Part shown: piece by piece, positions 8,977 to 16,782 of the stretch
How the letters are laid out: each line of letters starts with the position of its first letter
How positions within the stretch are numbered: position 1 is the stretch's first letter
DNA from: Glaciihabitans sp. INWT7
GTDB taxonomy: Bacteria > Actinomycetota > Actinomycetes > Actinomycetales > Microbacteriaceae
Direction of reading: 5' to 3'
DNA: 64,000 bases
Assembly: GCF_014217685.1 (NCBI RefSeq)
Contig: NZ_CP043653.1
Coordinates: 500,419 to 564,418 of the forward strand
Notes under the pieces: model-generated
Told to the model about the DNA's origin: nothing
Database searches by the model: none
What the model saw: only the letters and a program-made list of their open reading frames with translations
Position numbers and translations under genes: made by a program

Positions 8977-9861
8977 ATGAGATCCATATGGAAGGGCGCG
9001 ATCGCCTTCGGGCTGGTCAATGTGCCGGTGAAGGTCTACAGCGCAACCGAGGACCACGACGTTCACCTCCATCAGGTGCACGACAAGGACGGCGGGCGGA
9101 TCAAGTACCAGCGCCGATGCGAGATCTGCGGAAAGATCGTGGACTTCGAACACATCGACAAGGCATTCGATGATGACGGCAAGACGGTGATCCTGACGGA
9201 GAAGGACCTGCAGGAGCTTCCGGAAGAGAAGAGCCGCGAGATCTCCGTGGTCGAGTTCGTGCCCTCCGAACAACTCGATCCGATCATGTTCGATCGCAGC
9301 TACTTCCTCGAGCCCGATGGCCCCTCGATCAAGGCATACGTGCTGCTGCGGCGAACGCTCGAGGCTACCGACCGCACGGCGATCGTGCATTTCGCCCTGC
9401 GCCAGAAGACGAGACTCGGAGCTCTTCGGGTGCGCGGCGACGTGCTCATGTTGCAATCACTGCTCTGGGACGACGAGGTGCGCGAAGCCAGTTTCCCGGC
9501 GCTCGAGAGCTCGGTGCGGGTGTCGTCGAAGGAGCTCGACATGTCCTCGGCCCTTGTCGATTCCTTCGCCACCGACTTCTCTCCGGAGAAGTTCACCGAC
9601 GACTACCAGGAGCAGCTTCGGGATTTGATCGCCGCGAAGCTGGAGAAGGGCGATGCCATGAGCACCGAAGAGACCTTCGGGGAGACCGCCGAAGGTGAAG
9701 AGGGCGGTGAGGTGCTCGACCTGATGACCGCCCTCAAGCAGAGTGTGGCGAAGAATCGCAAGTCCTCCGCACGCTCGGAAGACAAGGAAGACGATCAAGA
9801 CGAGCAAGGCAAGGCAGACAAGACGGTGGCTCGGAAGCCGCCGCGAAAGAAGAGCGCATAG
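8977..9861 (+). CDS. ku: NHEJ DNA end-binding protein Ku
   Basis: 294-aa prokaryotic Ku. The typical start MRSIWKGAIAFGLVNVPVKVYSATE and the Ku core with RCEICGK (residues about 45-55) are visible. The C-terminus is an acidic then lysine/arginine-rich tail (EDKEDDQDEQGKADKTVARKPPRKKSA), as in actinobacterial Ku proteins whose tails contribute to DNA and LigD interaction. It forms a homodimer ring on DNA ends and recruits LigD. It lies divergent from ligD, so the two probably share a regulatory region. No strong ribosome-binding site is seen before ATG 8977, but the N-terminus matches the family exactly. Confidence 0.95.
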   Translation: MRSIWKGAIAFGLVNVPVKVYSATEDHDVHLHQVHDKDGGRIKYQRRCEICGKIVDFEHIDKAFDDDGKTVILTEKDLQELPEEKSREISVVEFVPSEQLDPIMFDRSYFLEPDGPSIKAYVLLRRTLEATDRTAIVHFALRQKTRLGALRVRGDVLMLQSLLWDDEVREASFPALESSVRVSSKELDMSSALVDSFATDFSPEKFTDDYQEQLRDLIAAKLEKGDAMSTEETFGETAEGEEGGEVLDLMTALKQSVAKNRKSSARSEDKEDDQDEQGKADKTVARKPPRKKSA

Positions 9862-9904
9862 GAGAAGGGGCGGCTCGACGTCGCGCCGCGCCGCCCCTTC
9901 TGTT

Positions 9905-10198
9905 TCACAGTGGATCCGATTCGGGCGATCGAAGCGGAGGCGGTGAACGCTCCGAAGCGAGCGGAGTCGGTGCCTCTTCGAAGCCTTTATCGTCGATCGC
10001 GGCCTCGGCAGAATGCGAACTCCCCGACCTGAGATGCCGCAGAAGGACATCCGTCTTCGCGGGGGGGGGGGGGGGGGGGGGAAATGCATCCTCGATGATC
10101 TGTTCGAACTCGATGTCGACCAGCTCCGGGTCCGCAAGCACGATGCGGAGAAATCGATCGTTCATCGGATCCGTGTGCGTCAGAACGATACTCGGCAT
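9905..10198 (-). CDS. Small hypothetical protein interrupted by a 7-proline homopolymeric tract
   Basis: Possible 97-aa protein, start ATG 10198, 22 bp after hsp20 on the same strand and convergent with ku. The first ~38 residues (MPSIVLTHTDPMNDRFLRIVLADPELVDIEFEQIIEDAF) look like a folded, conserved-type segment; an AGGGAA lies about 7 nt before the ATG. Codons for seven prolines follow, encoded by 21 consecutive C (minus strand), then a Ser/Pro-rich tail ending near 9905. With 21 C the tail stays in frame; a one-base change would move translation to another frame, one of which stops within about 25 codons. I do not recognise a family. The tract length could also be a sequencing error. Confidence 0.5.
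   Translation of the reverse strand: MPSIVLTHTDPMNDRFLRIVLADPELVDIEFEQIIEDAFPPPPPPPAKTDVLLRHLRSGSSHSAEAAIDDKGFEEAPTPLASERSPPPLRSPESDPL
10061..10081 (+). repeat. 21-nt poly-G homopolymer
   Basis: Uninterrupted run of 21 G on the plus strand, inside the small ORF at 9905-10198. G/C tracts this long are highly prone to slipped-strand mispairing and are classical phase-variation switches in other bacteria. Length should be treated as uncertain because homopolymers are also error hotspots in sequencing. Confidence 0.8.
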
Positions 10199-10219
10199 GG
10201 TGTGTTCCCTGTGGTGTCC

Positions 10220-10648
10220 CTAGGCCGTGATCTGGCTCTCCACGCCGTTCGCTCCGGAGACGATCTGGATCTTGCGCGGCTTGGCCCTCTCGCTCACGGG
10301 CAGGATGACACTCAGCACACCGTTGTCATAGTGAGCGCTGATTTTCTCGGGATCGACGCCCTCGCCGAGGCTGAACTGGCGGAGGTACGATCCGGACGGT
10401 CGCTCGTGCGCCAACCATTTCGCACCCTCGGCTGAGCCGGCCGTGCGCTGTGCGCGGATGGCGAGGAGTTGCCCGTCGACATCCACATCGACGGAGCCCG
10501 GGTCGATTCCCGGCAGGTCCGCGCTCAGGATGTAACGGTCACCGTCTCGGTACAGATCGACGGGCATGAGCTTCGGGCCCGGTCGGCCACCGTGAAGCAT
10601 TCCCGCGAGGTGATCCATATCGCTGAAAGGATCAAAAGACATTGCCAT
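10220..10648 (-). CDS. Hsp20/alpha-crystallin family small heat-shock protein
   Basis: 142-aa holdase chaperone. The alpha-crystallin domain runs from about residue 22 (MPVDLYRDGDRYILSADLPGIDPGSVDVDVDG) to the closing motif DNGVLSVILPVSERAKPRKIQI near the C-terminus. ATG 10648 was chosen because AAAGGGGA precedes it at good spacing; a frame open 20 codons further upstream has no such signal and runs into the putative promoter. Upstream lies a promoter-like pair with an 8-bp inverted repeat filling its spacer (10699-10727), suggesting tight repression under normal conditions. The gene is followed at once by the small poly-proline ORF. Confidence 0.93.
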   Translation of the reverse strand: MAMSFDPFSDMDHLAGMLHGGRPGPKLMPVDLYRDGDRYILSADLPGIDPGSVDVDVDGQLLAIRAQRTAGSAEGAKWLAHERPSGSYLRQFSLGEGVDPEKISAHYDNGVLSVILPVSERAKPRKIQIVSGANGVESQITA

Positions 10649-10698
10649 GATGAGGATTCCCCTTTCGTGAAGACGAGTCCGAGTGACCCGATAGAAAT

Positions 10699-10727
10699 TT
10701 TTTAGCACCGAAGATCTCGGTGCTCAA
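10699..10727 (-). promoter_or_regulatory. Putative hsp20 promoter with palindromic operator in the spacer
   Basis: Minus-strand -35-like TTGAGC (10727-10722), a 17-bp spacer and -10-like TAAAAA (10704-10699). The inverted repeat AGCACCGA (10704-10711) / TCGGTGCT (10717-10724), loop AGATC, spans the spacer, an ideal place for a repressor. It is not a good match to the HspR HAIR consensus, apart from CTTGAG at its upstream edge. Confidence 0.45.
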
Positions 10728-10767
10728 GATCGCTCGGGCTCAGAATTTCCTGAGAAATCGGATGCAC

Positions 10768-11499
10768 TCAGCCCGTGAGGTCGTCCGAGAGGGAAGCGCC
10801 AAGCAGGATCCCGTCGTGGAGGTAGGACGCGTATCCGCCCGGCACGCGGTTGGCCCGTCGCCCGGAGGTCTCGACGTCGATGTCGAGCGAGTTACACACC
10901 GCGGCGGAGATCGCGGTGAATCGCGCGACCAGGTTGACGTCTTCGTGCACCGCCTCCGGCCGGAATCCGCCCGAGCTGAGATAGCTGCTTCCGCGAAAGC
11001 CCAGATTTGCGCCGTGCACGTGACCCGCGGCGCTCCTTCGAGCGCGCAAGCGGGTCCACGCGGTGACGAGATCGTCGGACAGGTCGGTCAGCTCGGGGGA
11101 GACGGTGCCGACCACGACATCCGCTCCCGCGTCGGCGAGGCGCAACTGCTCGGCGAGCCACTGCGGGGGCACTGTGGAGTCGGCGTCGGTGTTCGCGACC
11201 CAGGTGCGCCGGGGATCCATACCCGAGCCCGTCAGCGCCGACGCAACGCCGACCGAACGCGCCACCCCCACCGACGCGGCATCGATCTCGATCACCTCGA
11301 CGCCACCGAAGGATCTCACGAGCTCGGCGGTGTTGTCGCTGCAGCTGTCGAGCACGACCACGACGGAGACGCTCGGTGCCGGGGCTGGGGAATGGGCCCG
11401 AAGGTGATCGATCGCGCGCTGGACGGAGTGCAGGCACCGGGCGATCAGTGCCGATTCGTTGCGGGCCGGGATCACCACGGCGAGCGCCTCGATGGTCAC
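10768..11499 (-). CDS. Family 2 glycosyltransferase
   Basis: 243-aa GT-A fold glycosyltransferase, probably cytoplasmic. N-terminal nucleotide-sugar fold AVVIPARNESALIARCLHSV (7-26), a VVVLDSCSDNT segment, and metal-binding NTDADS (DxD-like) near the middle are visible. Start GTG 11499 overlaps the stop of the preceding PIG-L/methyltransferase gene as GTGA, so the two are translationally coupled. It is the last of four same-strand genes; together they suggest sequential modification of a small glycosylated molecule. The acceptor and donor are unknown. Confidence 0.82.
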   Translation of the reverse strand: MTIEALAVVIPARNESALIARCLHSVQRAIDHLRAHSPAPAPSVSVVVVLDSCSDNTAELVRSFGGVEVIEIDAASVGVARSVGVASALTGSGMDPRRTWVANTDADSTVPPQWLAEQLRLADAGADVVVGTVSPELTDLSDDLVTAWTRLRARRSAAGHVHGANLGFRGSSYLSSGGFRPEAVHEDVNLVARFTAISAAVCNSLDIDVETSGRRANRVPGGYASYLHDGILLGASLSDDLTG

Positions 11500-12842
11500 G
11501 GTGCGAGCCCTTCGCGCTGGGCGACGGAGCCTGGGTCGGTGCCGTACACCTCCAGGATGAAGTCGCTCTCCTCGTGCCGGACTGTGCGGAAGAGGGCGGA
11601 GGTCGCCTGCATCACCTCGTGGACCTCGTCGCCGCGAAGTGGATAGTCCGCGACGGGATATCGCCAATGACACAGCACGATCACCCCTCCCGGGGCGAGG
11701 TGGGATGCGGCGGTGGAGAACAGCGCGACGAGGTCGCTTCGGGAAAGGTAGTAGCCCACTTCGCTCACGACGATGAGGTCGAACTGCCCCGGCGGGAAGT
11801 CGACGCTGACATCGAGCTCGGCGAAGGCGACCTGGGGGAAGTCACTGAGTCTCTCCCGCGCGAGTTCGAGCGCTCCGGACGCGATATCCACGGCGAGGAG
11901 GCTGTCGCAGCGTGGAGCGAGCTCCCGTGTGAGCATCCCGATCGAGCAACCGATCTCCAGACCGTGACGATAGCGGGGGGAGGGGAGCGAGGCGACGGTG
12001 ACGGATCGCTTGCGCGTCTCGTACCATCGGCTCGCGAGACGCCAGGGGTCGGCGCGGCGGGCGTAGAGACCCTCGAAGTACGAGGCGTCGAGGGAGACTC
12101 TTCGACTGTCGATGTAGACCTCGGTGCGGTGACGGAAATGCTCCAGGAAGTCGGCCCGGAGCACTGGTGGCAGCCCGAAAGCGGGCTGGATCTGGGAATG
12201 GAATTCGGTGATCGCGTCGTTCTTGCGTCGGCGCACCTCCTCGGGAAGTTCGAGCCCGACCATCCGGTGCCAGGGGATCGTCGGGTCGCGGGGTGTGCCC
12301 CAGTGCCACATCCAGATCGGGTACTCCAGAAAGTCGAGTCCAGCGGCACCCGCGACCTCCACCGCGACCTCGCCGACGACCCGATGGTCCCGATGACCGT
12401 CGCCCCGCCAGGGCACCACCACCAGAGTTGCCGGCGGCATATCCGCCAGCTGAGCCCGAAGCAGCGATTCGAGTTCGTCGCGCCTCTCGCGGAGCCCTCC
12501 GTCGGGCAGGCCCAGTATCAGCGGTTGCGCGGCGGGATTGAGAATGTGCAGGGCGGATCTGAGTTCGCCGGCTCGTGCCTGCCGGAGGTCGACGGCGTGG
12601 TGCTCGGGCGCGCTGCTGTGGGAAGCCGATCCGTCTGTGGCGACGATCACCGTGACGGGGATACCGCGGTCCTCGGCGAGGGCGATGAGACCTCCCGCGC
12701 CGAGGGTCTCGTCGTCGGGGTGAGCGGCGACGATCACCAGGGCCGCGGCGCTGGAGAGATCGAGTGGGGCGAGCGATCGGAGGCGCGGGTCGTCGGCCCA
12801 GCTCTTCGCGGAGGTTCCCGTCTCCGCCGCATCGAAGGTCAC
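11496..12842 (-). CDS. Bifunctional PIG-L (LmbE) deacetylase / class I SAM methyltransferase
   Basis: 448-aa two-domain protein. The N-terminal PIG-L deacetylase has the zinc motif AHPDDE (H41-E45) and a distal HRDH (GDGHRDHRVVG). The C-terminal Rossmann methyltransferase (about 240-448) has the SAM loop LEIGCSIGMLT and acidic VDIAS. PIG-L enzymes remove N-acetyl groups from amino sugars or related compounds; the methyltransferase half resembles NodS-like enzymes. GTG 12842 gives a GTGA overlap with the upstream acyl-CoA dehydrogenase-like gene; GTG 12845 is equally in frame. The fusion and its neighbours point to a small pathway that trims, methylates and glycosylates one substrate, identity unknown. 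Confidence 0.85.
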   Translation of the reverse strand: MTFDAAETGTSAKSWADDPRLRSLAPLDLSSAAALVIVAAHPDDETLGAGGLIALAEDRGIPVTVIVATDGSASHSSAPEHHAVDLRQARAGELRSALHILNPAAQPLILGLPDGGLRERRDELESLLRAQLADMPPATLVVVPWRGDGHRDHRVVGEVAVEVAGAAGLDFLEYPIWMWHWGTPRDPTIPWHRMVGLELPEEVRRRKNDAITEFHSQIQPAFGLPPVLRADFLEHFRHRTEVYIDSRRVSLDASYFEGLYARRADPWRLASRWYETRKRSVTVASLPSPRYRHGLEIGCSIGMLTRELAPRCDSLLAVDIASGALELARERLSDFPQVAFAELDVSVDFPPGQFDLIVVSEVGYYLSRSDLVALFSTAASHLAPGGVIVLCHWRYPVADYPLRGDEVHEVMQATSALFRTVRHEESDFILEVYGTDPGSVAQREGLAP

Positions 12843-13879
12843 CACGGAGCTTCCCCACCGGCGAGAATGGCGGATCCGAGTGAGGCCTGGTCGCGCTCGG
12901 CGTGATGCTGGCGGATGTAGAGCTGGAGGTCAGCCACCCGCTTGGCGTGGACCGGGTCGAGGGCGAGGGGAGCCGGTCCGAGAGCGTGCCCGGATCGCAG
13001 GATGATCTCTTCGCAGCATCGCGCGACCGTGGCGCGCACCCGCTTGGCCAGGATAGACGCGGCCTCGCGAGGCGGCACGGGTTCGGCATCCACGATCCTG
13101 GCGGCCTCGCACAACGAGAGGCGGGCGCTCTCGATCAGCTCATCCACGGCGCCCAGATGGACCAGTTGAAGCGCGCTCGCATCGGTGAGCGCCAGGGCCT
13201 CGAACAGGGAGCGGGCGATGCCGACCGCGCCCCCGAACCAGCAGGCCGCGACCCCGATGCCACCCCACGCGAAGCCGACCCGGCGCAGATACCATCCGGG
13301 TGGCCCGACCGGATCGGCCGGCACCCCCGTGAACCGCACCGGACCGCTCGGGATCTCCGTCAATCCGCGCGCATGCCAGACCCCGGCCTGCACCGTCACG
13401 CCCGCATCGCGGAGGTCGACGGCGAACAGGCGGCGAGTCCCGTCCGGACTCGACGCGGTCACGAGCGCCCGGTCGAGACGGTCGGCGAGGGAGCACCACG
13501 GCTTGGTGCCCCGCAGCATCCAACCCGACGCTGACAGGGTGGCCACGAGGGGATCCTGGCCACCCTCGGCCGCGAACACTCCCCAGGCCGCGGACGACTC
13601 GGCGGGGATCTCGACGCCGCCCGCTCTCGCCTCGCGGAGGATGGATTGCGCGTCGAGATGCGGTTCGATGGCCCGCGCTGCGCCGAGATCGGCACAGGCG
13701 AGGGTCGCCAACAGTTCCCAGGACTCTCGCGTGTCATCCATCCCGGGGGTGGACGTCGCTCGGAAGGATCGGGCGAACTCGAGGGCACCGACCACGGTCA
13801 GCGGCGCATCGAGGGGCAGGATGCGCCGGGTGCCATCCAGTTCGACCCACCGGGTGAGGGCGCGGTCGGTCACACTCAC
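12839..13879 (-). CDS. Acyl-CoA dehydrogenase-like flavoprotein
   Basis: 346-aa protein related to acyl-CoA dehydrogenases. The FAD-domain features GTKPWCSLADRLDRALVTA (middle beta domain) and a C-terminal helical region (DELIESARLSLCEAARIVD...EEIILRSGHALGPAPLALDPVHAKRVADLQLYIRQHH) are visible. It is somewhat shorter than the usual ~380 aa, with a reduced N-terminal helical domain, so substrate may not be a fatty acyl-CoA. GTG 13879 overlaps the upstream dehydrogenase stop (GTGA), and the gene overlaps the PIG-L fusion gene at its 3' end. GTG 13873 is an alternative start. It sits second in the four-gene operon. Confidence 0.78.
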   Translation of the reverse strand: MSVTDRALTRWVELDGTRRILPLDAPLTVVGALEFARSFRATSTPGMDDTRESWELLATLACADLGAARAIEPHLDAQSILREARAGGVEIPAESSAAWGVFAAEGGQDPLVATLSASGWMLRGTKPWCSLADRLDRALVTASSPDGTRRLFAVDLRDAGVTVQAGVWHARGLTEIPSGPVRFTGVPADPVGPPGWYLRRVGFAWGGIGVAACWFGGAVGIARSLFEALALTDASALQLVHLGAVDELIESARLSLCEAARIVDAEPVPPREAASILAKRVRATVARCCEEIILRSGHALGPAPLALDPVHAKRVADLQLYIRQHHAERDQASLGSAILAGGEAPW

Positions 13880-15051
13880 GGTTTCAGCACGACCTTGATG
13901 CAGCCGTCCTCTTTCTTCTGGAATGTCTCGTACATCTCCGGTGCGCGGTCGAGCGGCACGGTATGGGTGACGAGGTCGGCGACTCCGAGGGGATCCGCCG
14001 GATCCTCCACCAGAGGGATCAGGTCGTCGATCCAGCGCCGCACGTTGCACTGACCCATGCGCAGGGTGAGCCCCTTGTCGAACATCGACTTCATGGGCAT
14101 GGGGTCGGCTTCGCCACCGTAGACGCCGCTGAGCGAGACGGTGCCGCCGCGGCGCACCAGGTCGAGGGCGGGGTGCAGGGCCGAGAGCCGATCGACTCCG
14201 ACGGTGTTCATGGCGGCCCGCGCGATCGGCTTCGGGAGGATGCCGGTGGCGGCCTGTGCGAACGCCGTCAGTCCTGCCCCGTGAGCTTCCATCCCGACCG
14301 CATCGACCACGGAGTCGGGGCCGCGACCGAAGGTGCGCTCGCGCAGCTCCGCAAGCACGGTGTCGGTGAGGTCGAAGGTGGCGATGCCGTGTCGTTCCGC
14401 CATCGCGCGGCGTTCCGGAACCGGATCGATCGCCATCACGTCGTAACCGAGGTGCGTGCCGACCCGGCTGGCGAACTGGCCGACCGGGCCGAGCCCGAAG
14501 ACGGCGAGGGTGCCGCCATCCGGCACATCCGCGAACTTCACCCCCTGCCAGGCGGTCGGCAGGATGTCGCTGAGGAACAGATACCGTTCGTCGGGAAGCT
14601 CGGTGCCCACCTTCACCGCGTTGTAATCGGCCAAAGGCACCCGAAGCAGTTCGGCCTGACCGCCGGGCACCTGGCCATAGAGCTTCGTGTAGCCGAACAG
14701 CGCTGCGCCGGAGCCCTGGTCCTTCACCTGGGTGGTCTCGCACTGCGACTGCAGGCCGCGTTGGCACATGAAGCACTGCCCGCAGGCGATATTGAACGTG
14801 ACCACCACTCGATCGCCGACCTCGAGCGAGGTGACGGCACTTCCCACCTCCTCGACGATCCCCATCGACTCATGGCCCAGGATGTCTCCCTTGTCGAGGA
14901 AGGGGCCGAACAGTTCGTAGAGGTGAAGGTCCGATCCGCAGATCGCCGTCGAGGTGATGCGCACGATCGCATCTGTGGGCTGCTGGATTACGGGGTCGGG
15001 CACTTCCTCCACCGACACCGATCGCTTGCCCTGGTAGGTGAGTGCCTTCAT
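13876..15051 (-). CDS. Zinc-dependent alcohol dehydrogenase (MDR family)
   Basis: 391-aa zinc-binding dehydrogenase. Catalytic-zinc region AICGSDLHLYE and GHESMG, structural-zinc cysteines in ACGQCFMCQRGLQSQC, and NAD(P)-binding AVFGLGPVGQFASRVG are visible. The long form with extra residues before the C-terminus (EAHGAGLTAFAQAATG...) resembles formaldehyde-dehydrogenase-like or glutathione-independent members. ATG 15051 has GGGAGAA at good distance; the frame stays open upstream but has no ribosome-binding site. It is the first gene of the operon and is divergent from the HAD phosphatase gene. Confidence 0.88.
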   Translation of the reverse strand: MKALTYQGKRSVSVEEVPDPVIQQPTDAIVRITSTAICGSDLHLYELFGPFLDKGDILGHESMGIVEEVGSAVTSLEVGDRVVVTFNIACGQCFMCQRGLQSQCETTQVKDQGSGAALFGYTKLYGQVPGGQAELLRVPLADYNAVKVGTELPDERYLFLSDILPTAWQGVKFADVPDGGTLAVFGLGPVGQFASRVGTHLGYDVMAIDPVPERRAMAERHGIATFDLTDTVLAELRERTFGRGPDSVVDAVGMEAHGAGLTAFAQAATGILPKPIARAAMNTVGVDRLSALHPALDLVRRGGTVSLSGVYGGEADPMPMKSMFDKGLTLRMGQCNVRRWIDDLIPLVEDPADPLGVADLVTHTVPLDRAPEMYETFQKKEDGCIKVVLKP

Positions 15052-15230
15052 GAGTAGTTCTCCCGGAGTCGACGGACTGTGACGTTCTGAAAAGTACGCG
15101 TCGATCTGCACACCAGTAGGGGGTTGACCTCGACGCCGTACCGGGGCGTACACCGCTCAGGGGCGCTGTCTATGGCTGGTGCGGGACGGGCGATGCCTTT
15201 ACCGTGTGGAGGGAAGAAGGAGGTGATGGC

Positions 15231-15947
15231 ATGACGACTCGCGCTGTGCTGTTCGATGTCGACGGCACCCTCGTTGACTCGAACTACCTGCATGTCCGGG
15301 CGTGGTCGCAAGCATTCGCGCAACTCGACCTGCCGATCGATTCGTGGCGGATCCACGCGGGAATCGGGATGGATTCGGCCCTGTTGCTGCGGACACTGCT
15401 GGCTGATCGGGAAGCGGAATGGGGCGACCGTGCCTCAGAACTCCACGGACGCTTCTATTCCGAGCTGAGTCCGGAGCTACGACCTCTCTCCGGTGCGCGT
15501 GAACTGATCGCGGAGGTGGCTCGTCGGGGGCACACCGCCGTGCTCGCGACCTCCGCGCCGGAACACGAGTTGGAGACCCTTCGCGAGGCCTTGCAGGTCG
15601 ACGATTTCATCTCGGTGATGACGACGTCCGAAGACGTCGACGTTGCGAAGCCGGCGCCGGACATCGTGCAGATCGCTCTCGACCGTGCCGGAGTGAATGC
15701 GTGCGATGCGGTCTTCGTCGGCGACTCCCTCTGGGATGTCGAGGCCTCGGCGCGGGCAGGGGTCAAGTGTGTCGCCCTGCGATCGGGCGGAACGGGGGCG
15801 CTCGAGCTGTTCAACGCGGGGGCATTCTTCGTGTGGGATGACCCTGCCGAACTCCTCGCGCACTACAGCGAGACCTTCGAGTGGCGAGAGCACGAGGAGC
15901 GCGCGCGCAGCGAGCGGGCTGCGCAACGGGGCCAGAGCCCCGTTTAG
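15231..15947 (+). CDS. HAD-family hydrolase (phosphoglycolate phosphatase-like)
   Basis: 238-aa haloacid dehalogenase superfamily phosphatase. Motif I LFDVDGTLVDS (nucleophile D9, acid D11), motif II Ser in ATSAPEH, motif III Lys in VAKPAPDI and motif IV VGDSLWDVEAS are all present, with a small helical cap after motif I. A perfect ribosome-binding site AAGGAGGTGAT sits 4 nt before ATG 15231, so expression should be high. It is divergent from the dehydrogenase operon, and its last 4 nt overlap the 3' end of the FadR-type regulator. Substrate cannot be told from the sequence. Confidence 0.88.
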   Translation: MTTRAVLFDVDGTLVDSNYLHVRAWSQAFAQLDLPIDSWRIHAGIGMDSALLLRTLLADREAEWGDRASELHGRFYSELSPELRPLSGARELIAEVARRGHTAVLATSAPEHELETLREALQVDDFISVMTTSEDVDVAKPAPDIVQIALDRAGVNACDAVFVGDSLWDVEASARAGVKCVALRSGGTGALELFNAGAFFVWDDPAELLAHYSETFEWREHEERARSERAAQRGQSPV

Positions 15948-16621
15948 GCCTCGAGCACGTAGGTCGTGAGGTCCCTCAGCGTCTGCGCCATGTGGCTGTC
16001 CATCGCCTGCCGAGACCGCTCGGGGTCATGCGAGGCGAGTGCCTCGACGATATGCCCGTGCTCGGCGATTGCGTTCACCTGGATCTGCGGCACCCGAGAG
16101 GTCTGGGTGCGGCGTGCTGCCAGAATTCGCGACAGCGGTTCGAACAGCACGGCGAGGAAGACATTTCCCGAGGCATGCAGGATCACGTCGTGAAAGGCCA
16201 GGTCGGCTTCGACGAAATTGCCGACATCCCGAGCCTCGTGAGCGGCGCGCATCGCGGCGAGATGTTCGCGCAGCGAGTCGAGCTCTTCATCGGAGATGCG
16301 CTCGGCCGCCAGTTCGGCGGCGCCGGTCTCGAGCATCCGCCTCAGCTCGATGAGTTGGATCGAGGCCGATGCATCGTTCTCGCCCGTTGACGTGGCACGC
16401 AGCACGGCCTCCATCGAGGTCCACCGGTTGAACGGGTTGACGAATGTGCCACGGCCGCGTTCGATACGGGCGACTCCCATGGCTTCGAGGGTCTTGACGG
16501 CCTCGCGCACGGTCATGCGGCTGACTTCGTGTCTCGCGACGAGGTCCTGTTCTCCCGGAAGGGTGGATCCCGGGGCGAACTCGCCGGACACGATGCGGGC
16601 GAGCAGGTCGTCGGAGATCAT
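15944..16621 (-). CDS. GntR/FadR-family transcriptional regulator
   Basis: 225-aa regulator with an N-terminal winged helix (LARIVSGEFAPGSTLPGEQDLVARHEVSRMTVREAVKTL) and a C-terminal FCD ligand-binding domain; candidate metal ligands are in DLAFHDVI and EHGHIVEAL. It is divergent from the threonate-dehydrogenase-like gene and probably controls the acid-sugar locus. ATG 16621 has no ribosome-binding site. A CTG at 16643-16645, in frame 8 codons upstream, has GGAGG exactly 5 nt before it and would give the N-terminus (M)ARQSLVAMISDD, which resembles family members better. The true start may therefore be non-canonical. Confidence 0.87.
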   Translation of the reverse strand: MISDDLLARIVSGEFAPGSTLPGEQDLVARHEVSRMTVREAVKTLEAMGVARIERGRGTFVNPFNRWTSMEAVLRATSTGENDASASIQLIELRRMLETGAAELAAERISDEELDSLREHLAAMRAAHEARDVGNFVEADLAFHDVILHASGNVFLAVLFEPLSRILAARRTQTSRVPQIQVNAIAEHGHIVEALASHDPERSRQAMDSHMAQTLRDLTTYVLEA

Positions 16622-16720
16622 TGCAACCAGTGACTGACGAGCCAGCGTGTCCTCCAGAGGTCGATGTGAGAATACCTGAACGGAATTCTAGGGGGTTCAT
16701 CGCACGCCGGCACGGGGAAA

Positions 16721-16740
16721 TATAAGATGTCTGACGAGCT
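16721..16740 (+). promoter_or_regulatory. Putative promoter/operator half-site upstream of the LtnD-like gene
   Basis: TATAAG (16721-16726) is a plausible -10 element for the rightward gene. It is followed by TCTGACG (16730-16736), identical to the left half of the palindrome at 18651-18665 in front of the racemase gene. The right half is degenerate. Probably a weaker site for the divergent FadR-type regulator. Confidence 0.35.
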
Positions 16741-16782
16741 TCGAATCCTACTCGAAGTGTTCCGGAGTCGTCAGAACTCCCG

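Noticed and set aside
10699..10730. HspR HAIR site upstream of hsp20
   Set aside because: Only CTTGAG matches on one side; the inverted partner and spacing of CTTGAGT-N7-ACTCAAG are absent.
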